A DNA stretch of 41,769 bases, from positions 1 through 41,769 of the forward strand of contig MU386018.1 of assembly GCA_022497145.1 (NCBI GenBank). Reading direction: 5' to 3'. This document shows positions 1 through 10,544 of the stretch, one piece after another. A program made the translations under genes and the position numbers. The notes beneath the pieces were generated by a model, which was not told the origin of the DNA, did not search any database, and saw only the letters and a list, made by a program, of their open reading frames with translations. This stretch comes from Rostrohypoxylon terebratum (lineage: Eukaryota; Ascomycota; Sordariomycetes; Xylariales; Hypoxylaceae). Each line of letters starts with the position of its first letter. Position 1 is the first letter of the stretch.

Positions 1-56
1 TAGGAAATTTCCATTCTTTATATCCTAATTCTCCTTCCATGTATTTGACTTGGAAA

Positions 57-154
57 CCGTTGAGTCGATGATTTGGAGATCGACTCCATCGACTCGCTTT
101 TGAGACCGTCGAGTCGATGATTTGGAGATCGACTCCATCGACTCACTTTTGAGA
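57..154. repeat. 49-bp tandem repeat, two copies, hairpin-forming
   Basis: Two adjacent 49-bp units (57-105 and 106-154) differ at only two positions (61 versus 110, and 95 versus 144). Each unit contains the perfect inverted repeat GAGTCGATG / CATCGACTC (62-70 with 87-95 in copy 1), and inside it a second short stem, GGAG / CTCC. It lies directly downstream, in gene orientation, of the point where the tyrosinase frame ends. It could be a minisatellite or the edge of a small mobile element. The window begins too close to tell. Confidence 0.85.
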
Positions 155-192
155 GTCACGTGACCCTCGGTCCGTTTTATCCTCCGGGTGTA

Positions 193-1069
193 TTACTTGG
201 ATCGTAACAGAAGGCTTACGGGTCCTAAATTCACCACCATATCCTTAAAAGGACCGGACTTGACACACCCACCCCCGTTACCAGGTGTGAGGTAGACTGG
301 AGGGTACTCACCAAGAGTCAATACAAGAGGACCTTTATCAGCAATAGGTACACCGTCACCAGACATGCTATATGGCGTGCCATCAAAAATTGGTGACGAG
401 GTTGGATCCGCAGCATACAGCCCCCAATTCCAATATCTGATCTAGGTTGGCTCAACTTTGCTCAGACGGTTAATGATCTACATACGGTTGGTAGCCTGTG
501 TAGCCACATTCGTTTTTCAAAGCTTGCTCATAGGTGTAAGTAAACCACCGGTGCCAGGCAAGAAAAGTTCCCTTCCAGAATAGCTAGAGTTAGTTATAGG
601 GCCCCACGACGGAAACGTCTCCTTGCGGGGGTGGATCGCTCACGGAAAAATGGATCTTTAACGTCTGATTTATGTGGGTAGCTACAAAATCGTCGTATCG
701 GGATTTAGCTCCAGGAACTAAGCTACCTGGTGTCTTTGCTGGCAGCTCCTGGAGGCAGAGTACAGCGTCTGTATAGGCCTTGCGTTCTTCTTGACTCAAG
801 GATCCCCTAATAACCTGTTCAGTCCCGTTTAACTATAGTAATTATTTATTGACTTACCATGCACGGCGGACCGTAAGTCTCTCAGGAGTACATTCTTCAC
901 CTTTACTACCAGAGCTTCTGACTCTGTTGTATAAGAAATTGGCTTGCTTAGACCTGGCCTGATTGACCAAGCGCTCTAAAGTTGCCAGAGACTCAATAGT
1001 TCCGAGGTTAGATATGGATGTCGCGGTAGTTGACAAGAGAAAAGCGCAAATAAGGTAATGAATATTCAT
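193..1069 (-). pseudogene. Tyrosinase-like protein, N-terminal CuA half only (truncated)
   Basis: Secreted type-3 copper oxidase (phenol hydroxylation/oxidation). Proposed exons on the minus strand are 1069-858, 806-644, 571-486 and 436-193. The first Met at 1069 begins a signal peptide (MNIHYLICAFLLSTTATS). Family motifs follow: CTPERLTVRRAW, then after splicing LSQEERKAYTDAVLCL, YDDFVATHINQTLKIH, FLAWHRWFTYTYE, NECGYTGYQPYWNW and GPFKDMVVNLGPVSL. The CuA histidines (THINQ, KIH, WHR) are present. The frame then stops at TAA 195-193, giving roughly 235-240 residues where family members usually have about 380, and the CuB half is absent. The next DNA is the 49-bp repeat. An intron from a GTAAGC donor at 219 into sequence left of the window cannot be excluded, but VSL, encoded beyond that donor, looks like family sequence. 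An alternative Met lies ten codons upstream at 1099. Confidence 0.72.
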
Positions 1070-2359
1070 ATTAGATGGGACAGTTATGAGCCTAAACAAT
1101 TATGTAAGACTTGGTAACGTATATATGATGTATTCAAATACTAGTAAAAGGTCGTCTTGGTTGTAAGGACTATCCTGGAAAGGGCTTTATAGATTTTGCC
1201 CAACTCTCGCTTTTTGTAACCGGAAGCTAGACACTTGGATATTCCCCTCTTGCATACATCAAGACATCCACAAGTCCACATATATTTGATATAGGTAGTA
1301 GTGTCATCCTAGGTAGCACATGAACTTTCCTTAACAGTGCTTCTCTGAAGGAATGTTTGCTTCTTATACGTTGACGTGGAATGGTCTAGATCCCCTCCGC
1401 TACTTCTTAGAGCTTATGCTGCATGCATCATGTCTCTATCCCCTAGCAAAGGAAAAAAGAACCTGCTATCAATCGGGGTAGCTGACTGTAACCACCAATC
1501 ATAAATGATACACTGGGAATAGAATATTTCCAAGCCCAGTAGTCGGGGACTACACCTGCGGTTGGTGTCCAAGACCATGGAAATAACCTGGCTATACCTA
1601 AGCTGAAACCAGCTTAGTGAATCTATACGATCTTACCCAATCGAACAGAAAATTTGAATCGCATATAGCAGGGGAATCAATAAGATGTTTCTTACAATTT
1701 CGAGGCCGCGATGATGTTTTCCATTCACGATATATTGACCAACAACGTATGAATACATTTTCGTGAGTTAAACTTGCGAGATCTCTTGATCCGGAGCTCC
1801 ATGTTATTAACGAGATATTCGAGGTGGGATGATAAGCATGACTTCTTGATCTGAATCAGATTGAGCCGATTCATGACAGCCTATTCCCATTACATCAGGA
1901 TGATCATAGAGGGACTTTTACAGCCCCTAAGCTAGAACACGCAAAATGTGTAGTTTTTCTCCAACTGTGAAGCTGGAATAAGCTTTAGCTAGCTGTCCGT
2001 AGTAGACTAGGTCATACCTTGGCTTACGTATTCGAGCAGTTAGTTACTCAGATGTTTAGTCGCTTACATTCAAGCGCTCTCTCCAATCCCCATCGGTTTT
2101 TAGGGGTCCCAGTTACAAGTAACGGCGCCAACTCGAACCGTCCTCTACTAACAAGTGACCTCAGGTACCAGCGTCAACCACATAGTTTAAGCTGCGACTC
2201 GTCCTATCGTATGACATTAGCTTTGTCCGAGTGGCGGGCCTGAGCGGACGATAACTTTCTTAAGGACCTTATATATGCCTGGACAACACCTATTATATTC
2301 TTCTTCTCAGAATCAGTCATGGCTAGACCAGTTTGTATTATTTCCCTACAGCCTTGACG
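1070..2359. other. Intergenic spacer, tyrosinase to rhodopsin-domain gene
   Basis: No supportable gene. An open frame at 2019-2243 has no family resemblance and no splice context. This stretch should hold the promoter of the minus-strand tyrosinase on its left and of the plus-strand membrane protein on its right. An ATG at 2319 opens a short upstream frame that stops after twelve codons at 2355, before the proposed start at 2360. Confidence 0.5.
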
Positions 2360-3787
2360 ATGTTGGAGCCGCTTTTCCCGGGCATTGGTCGTGGAAATGA
2401 GAATCGGGGTCCTAGTATTCTCGGGGCCGTAGTATCAACAACTTCGGTTGCATTTATTGCGTTTTGTCTCAGGATTTATGCCCGTGCATACATTGCACGG
2501 CAGTTTGAAATAGATGTAGGATGGCCATATCCGAATGTTTTTCCATGAGAAAATCATGCTAACTAACATATCTTAGGATTACGTTATCATTTTGGCTATG
2601 GTATGAACGGCTCTTCTATCGTTGGGAATATGTTACTGACCAGTCATGCTTTAGCTCCTGTCCATATCAATCATGGGCATTACTATCGCCGAGGTTCAAA
2701 ACGGATCAGGGCGCTATGCAATATATCTTGAGCCTGAGATGGTCAGAGTCGCCCTCAAACTGAGTTTTATTTCACAACCGCTTTCCCAATGGAACATTGC
2801 AGCAACGAAGATATCCATCTTATTGTCCCTGTTAAGGAAGGAACTCAGAATTACCTACAAACGAATTATACACGGCCTCATAGTATTCCTCCTAGCTTTC
2901 ACATTTGCCCGGTTCGTCTTAATGATGGTCCAATGCAAGAACATGGCAGCAATATGGGATCCTCGAGTTAAATCTACTTGCTTATCGGAAGCAACTATGA
3001 TAGGTGTTAAGTATACAAATTCAAGTGAGGATCCCCCAGTATTTCAACATAACAGCAATAATTGCTAACTTTATTTTAGCTGTTAACGTTATCACTGATG
3101 TTCTGGTCCTCGTGCTGGCTGCGATCATACTCTGGAATACTCGAACCAATACTCAAGAAAAGTATTGGCTAGCCCCTGTCATGATTGTCGGATTAGTGTA
3201 AGCATCTCCTGACTCCGACTTTCTAGGTACCTATACATTCTTTTAACCATTAAGTAGCGCATGTGTTGCTGGTCTTATGAAACCAATATCCATGACGAAA
3301 CTTGAGATGAGCAATGACACCTTGTGGACCCAGACAAATCTCAATTTCTGGAATCCGTGAGTTCTCAATAACATCTTACCCTACACTTACATATACTCAC
3401 GCGTAAAGTAGGGTTGAGATAAATATAGGAATTCTCGCCGCCTGCATATCGTTCCTCGAACCCATGATACGGAAGATCCAGAAAAATACGGCTCGTTCCA
3501 TATCCACGACGAAAACAGATGCACCAAGTCTTCGCCCGCTTTCCAGCTTTAGTAGCGATCTAAGGGCATCGAGGTACTTTTCGTCGCAAACACGGACAGA
3601 AATTAGTGCTCAACGTCGAAGTCTGGCGGACTACGCTGATGCGGAAAATGGATTCCTAGGATCGCCCAATGAAATTATTATGACAACCGTGATAATAGTT
3701 GATTCACTTGCCAAAGATAATGGAGCAAAGTCGGTAGGAGGATCTCAAAATGATATTCCGCAACAACCAGACGAGTTCAAGTTATGA
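2360..3787 (+). CDS. Rhodopsin-domain (PTH11/SAT5-like) integral membrane protein
   Basis: A fungal seven-helix plasma-membrane protein of the rhodopsin-domain family, some members of which sense surface or nutrient cues. Exons: 2360-2515, 2577-2600, 2655-3003, 3056-3197, 3258-3356 and 3412-3787, in frame for 381 residues. Visible family features are the first helix followed by LRIYARAYIAR, the DDYVIILAM motif (made by splicing GAT to GATTAC), a Cys-bearing loop (VQCKNMAAIWDP then TC), NVITDVLVLVLAA, and the last-helix motif VEINIGILAACIS. The cytoplasmic tail is about 110 residues, Ser/Arg-rich and without a domain. Exon 2 is a 24-nt microexon. Its flanking introns carry CTAACTAAC and TTACTGAC branch sites. 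The third intron (3004-3055) is the least certain, because other splice pairs of similar length exist. The gene ends 47 bp from the stop of the convergent hydrolase. A specific ligand or role cannot be read from sequence. Confidence 0.8.
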
Positions 3788-3834
3788 TATACAACTTAAC
3801 ACCAATATAATGATTTATGTGTGTTACTTCGTGA

Positions 3835-4731
3835 TTATAGATATTTGCCAAAGAATTCGGCAATCTGGTTGTAACCTCTTTCGAACTCTTTCTTATTATT
3901 CTCATCATCCAACTTAGCTCTTGCCCCCATCCAGCCGTGGAACATGGTATCAAACGTCTCCACAACTCCGACCTTTCCCGGCTTTGCCAAGATTTCCTTG
4001 TACTGCGCCACGAGATCGGCCGGCTCCCCGGGTGAAGCCAAGCAAATATGCGGGGCATTGAGGGCCTCCGCATCTTTGGCGTCTAGAGCACTCGGATGCG
4101 CGGTTCCGCTCGCCTTGAACACCCGACCGGGACCTTCATTTCCTTTTCCGGATACCAAGACAACGAGCTTGCCGCCCCAGCATAGTCCGAAGACGCCCCA
4201 GCGGTCTCCGGTCGAAGGCCACTTCTCACCGGCGGCCTTGCGCACCTCGAGGAGTTTTTCGACGTTCTTTGGAAAGGTAGCTCTCTCTTCTCGGAACTTG
4301 GCTATGGCGGCTTGCTTCTCTGGCGTGTCGGACGGCACCCAGGACTCCTGCAAGCAAGCGCCTTCAAAGAAATCCGGCACTAGAACGAGCGCGTTGAGAG
4401 ATGAGGACAGACGGTCGGCGCCTTGCAGAGTCTGGGGCGCTAGTCCGAAGACATCATAGATGTCGATGATTGCGATTTGGGGGGACTGCGGGCCAATGAC
4501 ATCTGAAGATTATCAATATGATGATGAAATGCGATAATGGGGTTGAATCTTAGGTTTCATTAAAATCGACAGGTAGGTACCAGGTAGAGAATCATTTTGC
4601 CAATACTACCTGCTCTAAAATACACATGAGATACACTTACATGTTTTCAGGCCGGCGATAGTTTCATAGGTCCCCTTTGGAGCGTAGTCCGAAGACACTG
4701 GTGGGATTTCGTTACATCCGCTACTCGTCAT
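3835..4731 (-). CDS. Dienelactone hydrolase family protein
   Basis: Alpha/beta-hydrolase of the carboxymethylenebutenolidase type, which opens lactone or ester substrates with a cysteine nucleophile. It is probably cytosolic, as no signal peptide is seen. Two exons, 4731-4641 and 4502-3835 (intron with GTAAGT donor and CAG acceptor), give 252 residues, a normal family length. The likely triad is Cys138 in GLCWGGK, Asp193 (in GEPADLV) and His218 in MFHGWMGAR. IIDIYDVFGL and LVPDFFEG are the usual strand/loop motifs of the family. The ATG at 4731 is the first in frame and gives MTSSGCNEIP. The gene is divergent from an MFS transporter across 435 bp, which suggests co-regulation in uptake, export or breakdown of an aromatic or lactone compound. 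That link is inference, and the true substrate is unknown. Confidence 0.9.
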
Positions 4732-5166
4732 GGTGCTCGTATGATTATTGATGAACGAAATTTTAATTTGCCAAGATAATTAAGTACCTAGGAATCAGAT
4801 GAATAGTAGAATAAATACTCATTAATCTCTCAGGTTTTCGATGAAATCGTTGATGTAAAACTCCGCAAGAATCGACGGACTGCGTAGTGGGAAACCAGGT
4901 ATAGCCGGTTTCGGCTCCGACCCACCACCATATCTCCGAACCCCTGAATGATTATCGGTGCCGGGTCGGCAACAGTAGAATAGATTTTTACGAACTCCTC
5001 AACGACCCAGGATATACTCAACGATATTGCAACAAGGCTTCACTATGACCCATTATTGGGTTAATGGATCTTTTGAAATTTTAATATTTATATGTGTGGA
5101 GAGCCGCTCATGAAAGACCCGCCCTTTATAATAGCACCCCCATGACCATACACTCTCACGACCGAT
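4732..5166. promoter_or_regulatory. Divergent promoter between hydrolase and MFS genes
   Basis: This 435-bp gap separates two start codons on opposite strands, so it must hold both promoters. On the MFS side a TATA-like TTTATAATAG lies at 5125-5134, about 35-40 bp before the ATG, implying a very short leader. A 63-codon frame at 4830-5021 on the minus strand resembles nothing known and is not called. Confidence 0.55.
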
Positions 5167-6858
5167 ATGGCAGATAGCAAAGAGATGAGCGAATCGATTA
5201 CACAAATCCTTCCATCCCAAATTGCCGAATCCAGTAATATCTTACGTGTAGAAAATCCTAGCGGCGATGCTCACAAAGTTCCAGAGCCCAAAGGAGCTAC
5301 AAAGGATCAGGTTACAGAAGATGTGGAATCCGGCAAGCAAGCTATACAGCGCGAGGAGCCCCCTTATTCAATATTTACACATCGGGAAAAGGCTGTGATG
5401 ATACTCACCGTATCTTTCACTGCCTTAATATCGCCCTTGTCTAGCGCAATCTATCTGCCGGCCTTGCCGTCGCTAGCTCACGACCTTAATGTCTCCACAT
5501 CTCTGATCAACCTTACGGTGACAACGTACCTAGTGAGTCTTCAGAGAACGGAACAGTAGCCAATGACAGTCCTGCTGATGCCCTTTCTACTCTAGATATT
5601 CCAAGGAGTTGCGCCATCCTTCATCGGGAACTACTCCGATACATACGGACGTCGTCCTGCATACATGATCTGCTCCGTCATCTACTTAGCAGCTAACATC
5701 GGCTTAGCAGTACAAAACTCGTACACCGCACTCCTCGTCCTCCGCTGCCTCCAAAGCTGCGGAAGTAGTGCGACAGTCGCTTTGGGTAGCGCCGTTTCCG
5801 CAGACCTCGCGACCCGGGCAGAACGCGGGAAATATCTCGGCTACGCAGCGATGGGGATAACTCTTGGCCCGGCGCTCGGACCCGTAATAGGGGGTCTCAT
5901 AAACCAATACCTAGGTTGGCGAGCAATATTCTGGTTCCTGACGATCCTCTCCGGCGTTCTATTCCTCATTCTATTCATCTTCCTCCCCGAAACCGGACGC
6001 AGTGTTGTAGGCAACGGCAGTATTCCCTCCCCGTGGTGGAATATGTCTCTGCTCGCCTACATCAAGCAACAGCGCCAAAGGCGCCAAGGAATCGAGCCCG
6101 ATATCTCAACGGCGAAGCCGTCCCGGCGCCGCCCGAACCCCTTCGCTTCTCTGAAGATGCTCTTCGAGAAACAAGGAGGCATCATCCTTGCCTTTGGTTC
6201 GCTTGTCTACGGCGGGTACTACATACTCCTCACCACGCTATCCAGCGAGCTATCCACGCGCTTCGGCTTCTCCTCCGTTATAATCGGAGTATGCTACTTG
6301 CCGCTCGGCTTCGGGAGCTTATCATACCGGCACACGGGCGGGTACCTGCTAGACTGGAACTTCCGGCGGCACGCTCGGATCGCGGGGGTAACGATATCGA
6401 AGAATAGGCAACAAGATCTAGCCAACCTACCTATTGAGAAGATGCGCCTCGAAGTTTCGCTGCCCTTCGTGTATCTCGCATGTGTAGCGGTCGTGGGGTA
6501 CGGATGGGCGATGCAAACGAAGGCTTCGTTAGCGGGGATCGAAGTGTGTCTGTTTTTCTGCGGCGTGTTTATTGCGGGGACCACGAACGCGCTGAATACT
6601 CTCATTGTGGACACGCATGTAGGGTCCCCGGCTACCGCCGTTGCGGCGAATAACTTGTGCCGGTGTCTTGTGGGTGCCGGAGCGGCGGCGGTGGCATCGC
6701 CGCTAATCGATCGTATTGGTATGGGGTGGACCGGGGTCTTTGTTGCGGGAGTGTGGGTCTTGCTGAGCCCCCTTTTATGGTGGCTACTTGTGAAGGGTGC
6801 GGGATGGAGAAAAGCGGAGAGCGAGAGGAAAGATAGGAGACATGCTGAAAAGGGGTGA
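5167..6858 (+). CDS. MFS transporter, DHA1 (drug:H+ antiporter, 12-helix) type
   Basis: Proton-coupled exporter of the major facilitator superfamily, expected in the plasma or vacuolar membrane. Two exons, 5167-5532 and 5596-6858, encode 542 residues. The 63-bp intron has a GTGAGT donor and CTCTAG acceptor and joins TTYL to IFQGVAPSF. A hydrophilic N-terminal tail of about 75 residues precedes helix 1 (SSAIYLPALPSL). Motif A is GNYSDTYGRRP between helices 2 and 3. The antiporter motif C is seen as GITLGPALGPVIGG. A charged central loop follows (IKQQRQRRQGIEPD), then the second six-helix half with GYLLDWNFRRHAR. These motifs resemble the polyamine/multidrug (Tpo/Flu) branch. The substrate cannot be inferred. 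The divergent hydrolase suggests a shared stress or detoxification response. Confidence 0.92.
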
Positions 6859-7029
6859 AAAGCAGACTCTCCATATATTATCCCAGGAGGAGTAAACTTT
6901 TCGAATTCATAGCCTCTATCAAGGGCTAGAACTAGATGGCCTATAATTCGCGCAAAGAGAGCAAAGTACGAGAGATCCTAGCCTAGCCTCTTGTTCAAGA
7001 GTTAAAGAGGTTCTTACTATGTTGAGTTA

Positions 7030-8502
7030 TCAAGTTTCCCTAGCCTTGCCAAGTTCCGTGGCTATATAGCTAGACACTAAGTCCTGAGGCATGTACCCAT
7101 GCTCCTCTCCCAGAGATACGACCAAGCACGGGTCAGACCTCCTCACTTGCTTCAAATAGAACTTCTTAATACCCTGCTGACCAAGTGCATTCGTAATATG
7201 CTTGACGTGCGCTAAGATCCGGTGTAATAGCTTCATGCTAAACTCCACTCGGCGATCCGATAGCCATTCATCGAATGCAGGCCACCCATACATTGTACAC
7301 AGGTCGCGCATGATCCAGTCACTCTTCGGGAACTCAGCTTTGAAATCAGGATTCCATAAAGATCCAATGAGGAAATCCGTAGTGTCTGAGAACCACAATT
7401 GCGATCGCATCATGTCGTCGTCTTCACTCCTATACGTTATATGTGTATAGAGACCCTGCTTCTGGCTACTTATCAAAGGCGAATCGCCATCGCTTCGCCA
7501 AGAGTTGAAGACATCATAGGATGGGACATCCACCCTTAAATCTTCTTGGTAGGGGCGGGCATATTGACCCCGATCATTCTCGAATTGATAAAATTCTGAG
7601 AGCTTATCTCTTAGCCAGTCGTCATTTCGATAGAACGTGGGGTCTCTTGGGAAAGAATGAGTAATTTGGTTGGGATCTTCCACAACTAGAGAATAATCGC
7701 CGAATTGGTACGAAACCACGCGTTTAAAGTCGTGGAGTTTCGTAGGGTTTCCCAATTCCTTCGCTATGAGAAGAGGTCGATGAACTACCCTCGTCTTCAA
7801 ATGGTTATCTGCAGCGAGGCGAAATCGTCCATAGAACTGGGAACTGTTGAGCGTTTTCATGAAAGTTATGCCATTCTCCGAGTGGATATTGAAGCACATT
7901 CCCTCCAAATTCTTGTCATATTCTTTGCGGACGACTTGGTCGTGGATGGTCATGAACATGGCCGATAGAGTTTCTACGTCTGTTACAAAAGATGCAGATC
8001 TGATATCATCTAAATTTTTTGTCTCTTCTGCGGCTCGGCAAAGATCCTCGCATGCGAAGCGTAAATTCTGTACGCGGTGGTGTGGAGGAATGTCGAACTT
8101 GAGCAAGTCAAGCTTATCGAGCTTGTGGAATATAGAAGAGCTGACGTAAGGAGGTTCCCCTTGAGTTTCAGTTGTTAGTATTCAAGTTTAACGAGGAAAC
8201 ATGGACATCTTACCTGGGATGGCTAGAATACGCTTATAGCTATTTTCCTGTACCGCTCGACTCTCGGAAGGATCTGATTTACTCATGGCTGGAACTGCAT
8301 AATTACCCACAAGGTTGTTGATTGTGTATTCATGGTCTAGAATGGGCTGATTCCTGTCATGAGTCCCGAATGTGAAGAGTTCTCTGAAGTTGAGCTTCTC
8401 CATTGCCTGTTGCGGCGATTGGAATTTCTCATCTTTGTCGTCTCCCTCGCCTGGTACCAATCTAATTTGACCTAATCCCCGGATACCCTTCGAATCTGGC
8501 AT
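7030..8502 (-). CDS. Uncharacterised fungal protein (472 aa)
   Basis: I do not recognise this family. Exon 1 is 8502-8214 and exon 2 is 8159-7030. The intron has a GTAAGA donor, a TACTAACAAC branch site and a CTCAAG acceptor, and the junction preserves frame (ILAIPGEPPYVSSS). Upstream of the ATG, 8556-8507 looks like a 5'-leader intron (GTGAGT ... TACTAACC ... TATCTAG). The product is soluble, with no signal peptide or membrane helix. It is rich in aromatic and charged residues, with an N-terminal acidic segment followed by FRELFTFGTHDRNQPILDHEY. Consistent splice signals, one 376-codon exon and no repeats argue for a real gene. Its neighbours give no functional clue. A perfect GTCACGTGAC palindrome lies about 320 bp upstream of the ATG. 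Confidence 0.75.
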
Positions 8503-9566
8503 TTTTCTAGATAGGTTAGTAATCGCCCTAATAGCGATGATTAATTAGGTACTCACATCGGCGTAAATCATATTAGATGATAGAGATATGTTTTGTAGAA
8601 GCGCCAAGGGTAGCGAGGGTGTGGAGGCTCAGTATAAGGGTCTGTAAGAATTTAAAAGGCAATATTAATAGCGGGTATCAAGATACAACATTGGCACGGC
8701 ATCACGGCAGTCCTTTTGTGAGGAGGTCCTGCATATGGACCTATTAGCAGATTGGTTCAGAAAAGGGGGGGTAGCGATATAATTCCCCGAGGGGTAACAC
8801 CCTACAATTCAAAATTCCCGTCACGTGACCCCCCTGAAGGGTACCTACCCAGGTCCCAGGTTCCTGGCCCCTAGGTCCGTCAAGTCTCAAGATTGAAGGA
8901 TATGGAGAACCGACAATGCATCTTTGCTATTATCTTCTCTATTGAATCGAGGTCTCGGATAGCATAAGGATAAATTATACATCGTCAGTAGTCAAGTTTG
9001 ATTTGTAGACGCTGTTTGAATGCTATGGACGTTCAACTCCTAGTCGTACTTCGATTTTTCCATCGCGATTTCCTTATTTGATGATCCCATACCGCTAACT
9101 CGGTACTTGATACATGCACATCTACAACATGTATAGGGTACTGGGATCCAAGGTTCTTGGTTAACATCACAGATGCCGCCGCCTCAAAAATATGGTGTGG
9201 ACGACGGTGGGCTCGTCAGTCACTGAGTTAATGAATTACTTTTATATCTGTATACTTGTCTGGTGTTCATAGATGTACCCAGGCGGTAAGGTAGTCACCA
9301 ACCCGTTAATGAATACCTACTTAACTCTGGATTTTATCTGGGACTTTCTTCCTAACTCTTACACCTTCCTCCTCACTCATCATCACATTTCCCAAACACC
9401 ACCACAAATGCTACATGGCCTTTACCTAGTAATTAGGCACCGGCTAGTAGTTCCTTGTGACTTTTGTTAGGAAAACTACACTTAGGATCTCGCTACTTTT
9501 TCCTTTGACATCACAAATATTCGTTTGCGTAATCTAAGTCCAACGAAGCACCCCTTGCCAGCCAAG
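8503..9566. promoter_or_regulatory. Divergent spacer with 5'-leader intron and E-box palindrome
   Basis: This spacer separates the divergent start codons of the unknown protein (8502, minus) and the zinc-finger protein (9567, plus). It contains the probable leader intron 8507-8556 of the minus-strand gene and the ten-base palindrome GTCACGTGAC at 8820-8829, a bHLH/Cbf1-type core. A 65-codon frame at 9273-9470 has no recognisable feature and is not called. Confidence 0.5.
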
Positions 9567-10544
9567 ATGGCTGCTACCCTACTCATCTTTCCGACCTGCG
9601 GAACCTGCTTCATGGAATTTGGCAATGATCACGCTCGAATGCAGCACATTACCTCCCTTGGCCATCATCTCCCTAACCACGAGTGCCACAAGTGCTTTTT
9701 TGCCTTTACTTCTCACCATGCCCTTGTCGACCACCTCAACGCGCAGGGACACTGGCCTTACAAGTGTGGCTTTTGTGACAGATTTTTTCATGCCAAGAAG
9801 TCACTTCAGGAGCACGAAGTAGGTCACCATTACTACTGCCAGTCATGTGATCGCCTGTTTCATTCTCATAACAACATCAAGATGGTAAGTAAACATGACC
9901 TAGCATAATATTCTTCATTTTGACAGGTTGGGATAAATTCCCCTGAAACCTATCAGCTAACATGGTCTCCTTCTAGCACTTCAACTCGGGTATCCATAGT
10001 GCTTTGGACCTGAGATGCACCTCATGCGAGCAGGCATACCCAAACGCAACCGCTCTCTCCCATCACATGGAGAGCGGTGCGTGCCCCGGCGCTCCATTCA
10101 TGAATCGAAACCACATCTACCACATGGTCCTGGCCAAAGACCCTTACCAGCTCATATCTAAGCCCTGGAACGGCACGTTCCCCCAGCTGGCTACGGCTTC
10201 GGCTTGGAACGGTCTTGCGTTCGAATGCTATCTCTGCCGCCGCCCATTCGGCAGACTCCAGGCCTTGAACCAGCATCTCGATTCTTCTGTTCGTAAGTTA
10301 CCATCTATACGCGATACCACCATCATAGGGAGCACCATAACTAACCAACACCAACTCTTTAGACCGGCCGAATTTGTACCACTGCCCTTTGACCCAAGAC
10401 TGCGGACGCGAGTTCGCCTCTCTCGCCGCGGTGATGAATCACCTCGAGAGCGAAACTTGTGGATACACGAAGTTCGAGAACGTCCAGAGGACGATCCAGA
10501 GCCTCTTCACAACGGACGACATTATCTCGTTCAACGCCTGGTAA
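9567..10544 (+). CDS. Multi-finger C2H2/C2HC zinc-finger protein
   Basis: Putative nucleic-acid-binding protein of 271 residues built almost entirely of zinc fingers. Exons: 9567-9884, 9977-10292 and 10363-10544. The first in-frame ATG is at 9567. Seven finger-like units are visible, beginning CGTCFMEF, CHKCFFAF, CGFCDRFF, CQSCDRLF, CTSCEQAY, CYLCRRPF and CPLTQDCGREF. Most end in a His-His pair, but units five and seven end in His-Cys (HMESGAC, HLESETC). Both introns fall inside a finger: intron 1 just before HFNSGIH of unit four, and intron 2 within the last His codon of unit six. Splicing restores the full motifs, which supports the exon model. The fingers lack clear TGEKP linkers, so RNA or protein binding is as possible as DNA binding. 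No activation domain, nuclear signal or partner gene is obvious. Confidence 0.85.

Noticed and set aside
2019..2243. 74-codon plus-strand open frame
   Set aside because: No family resemblance and no splice-compatible partner; it stops before the rhodopsin-domain gene and looks incidental.
5916..6407. 163-codon plus-strand frame inside the MFS gene
   Set aside because: It overlaps the transporter in another frame. The MFS motifs are clearly in the other frame, and this one is Arg/Pro-rich as expected of an off-frame reading.
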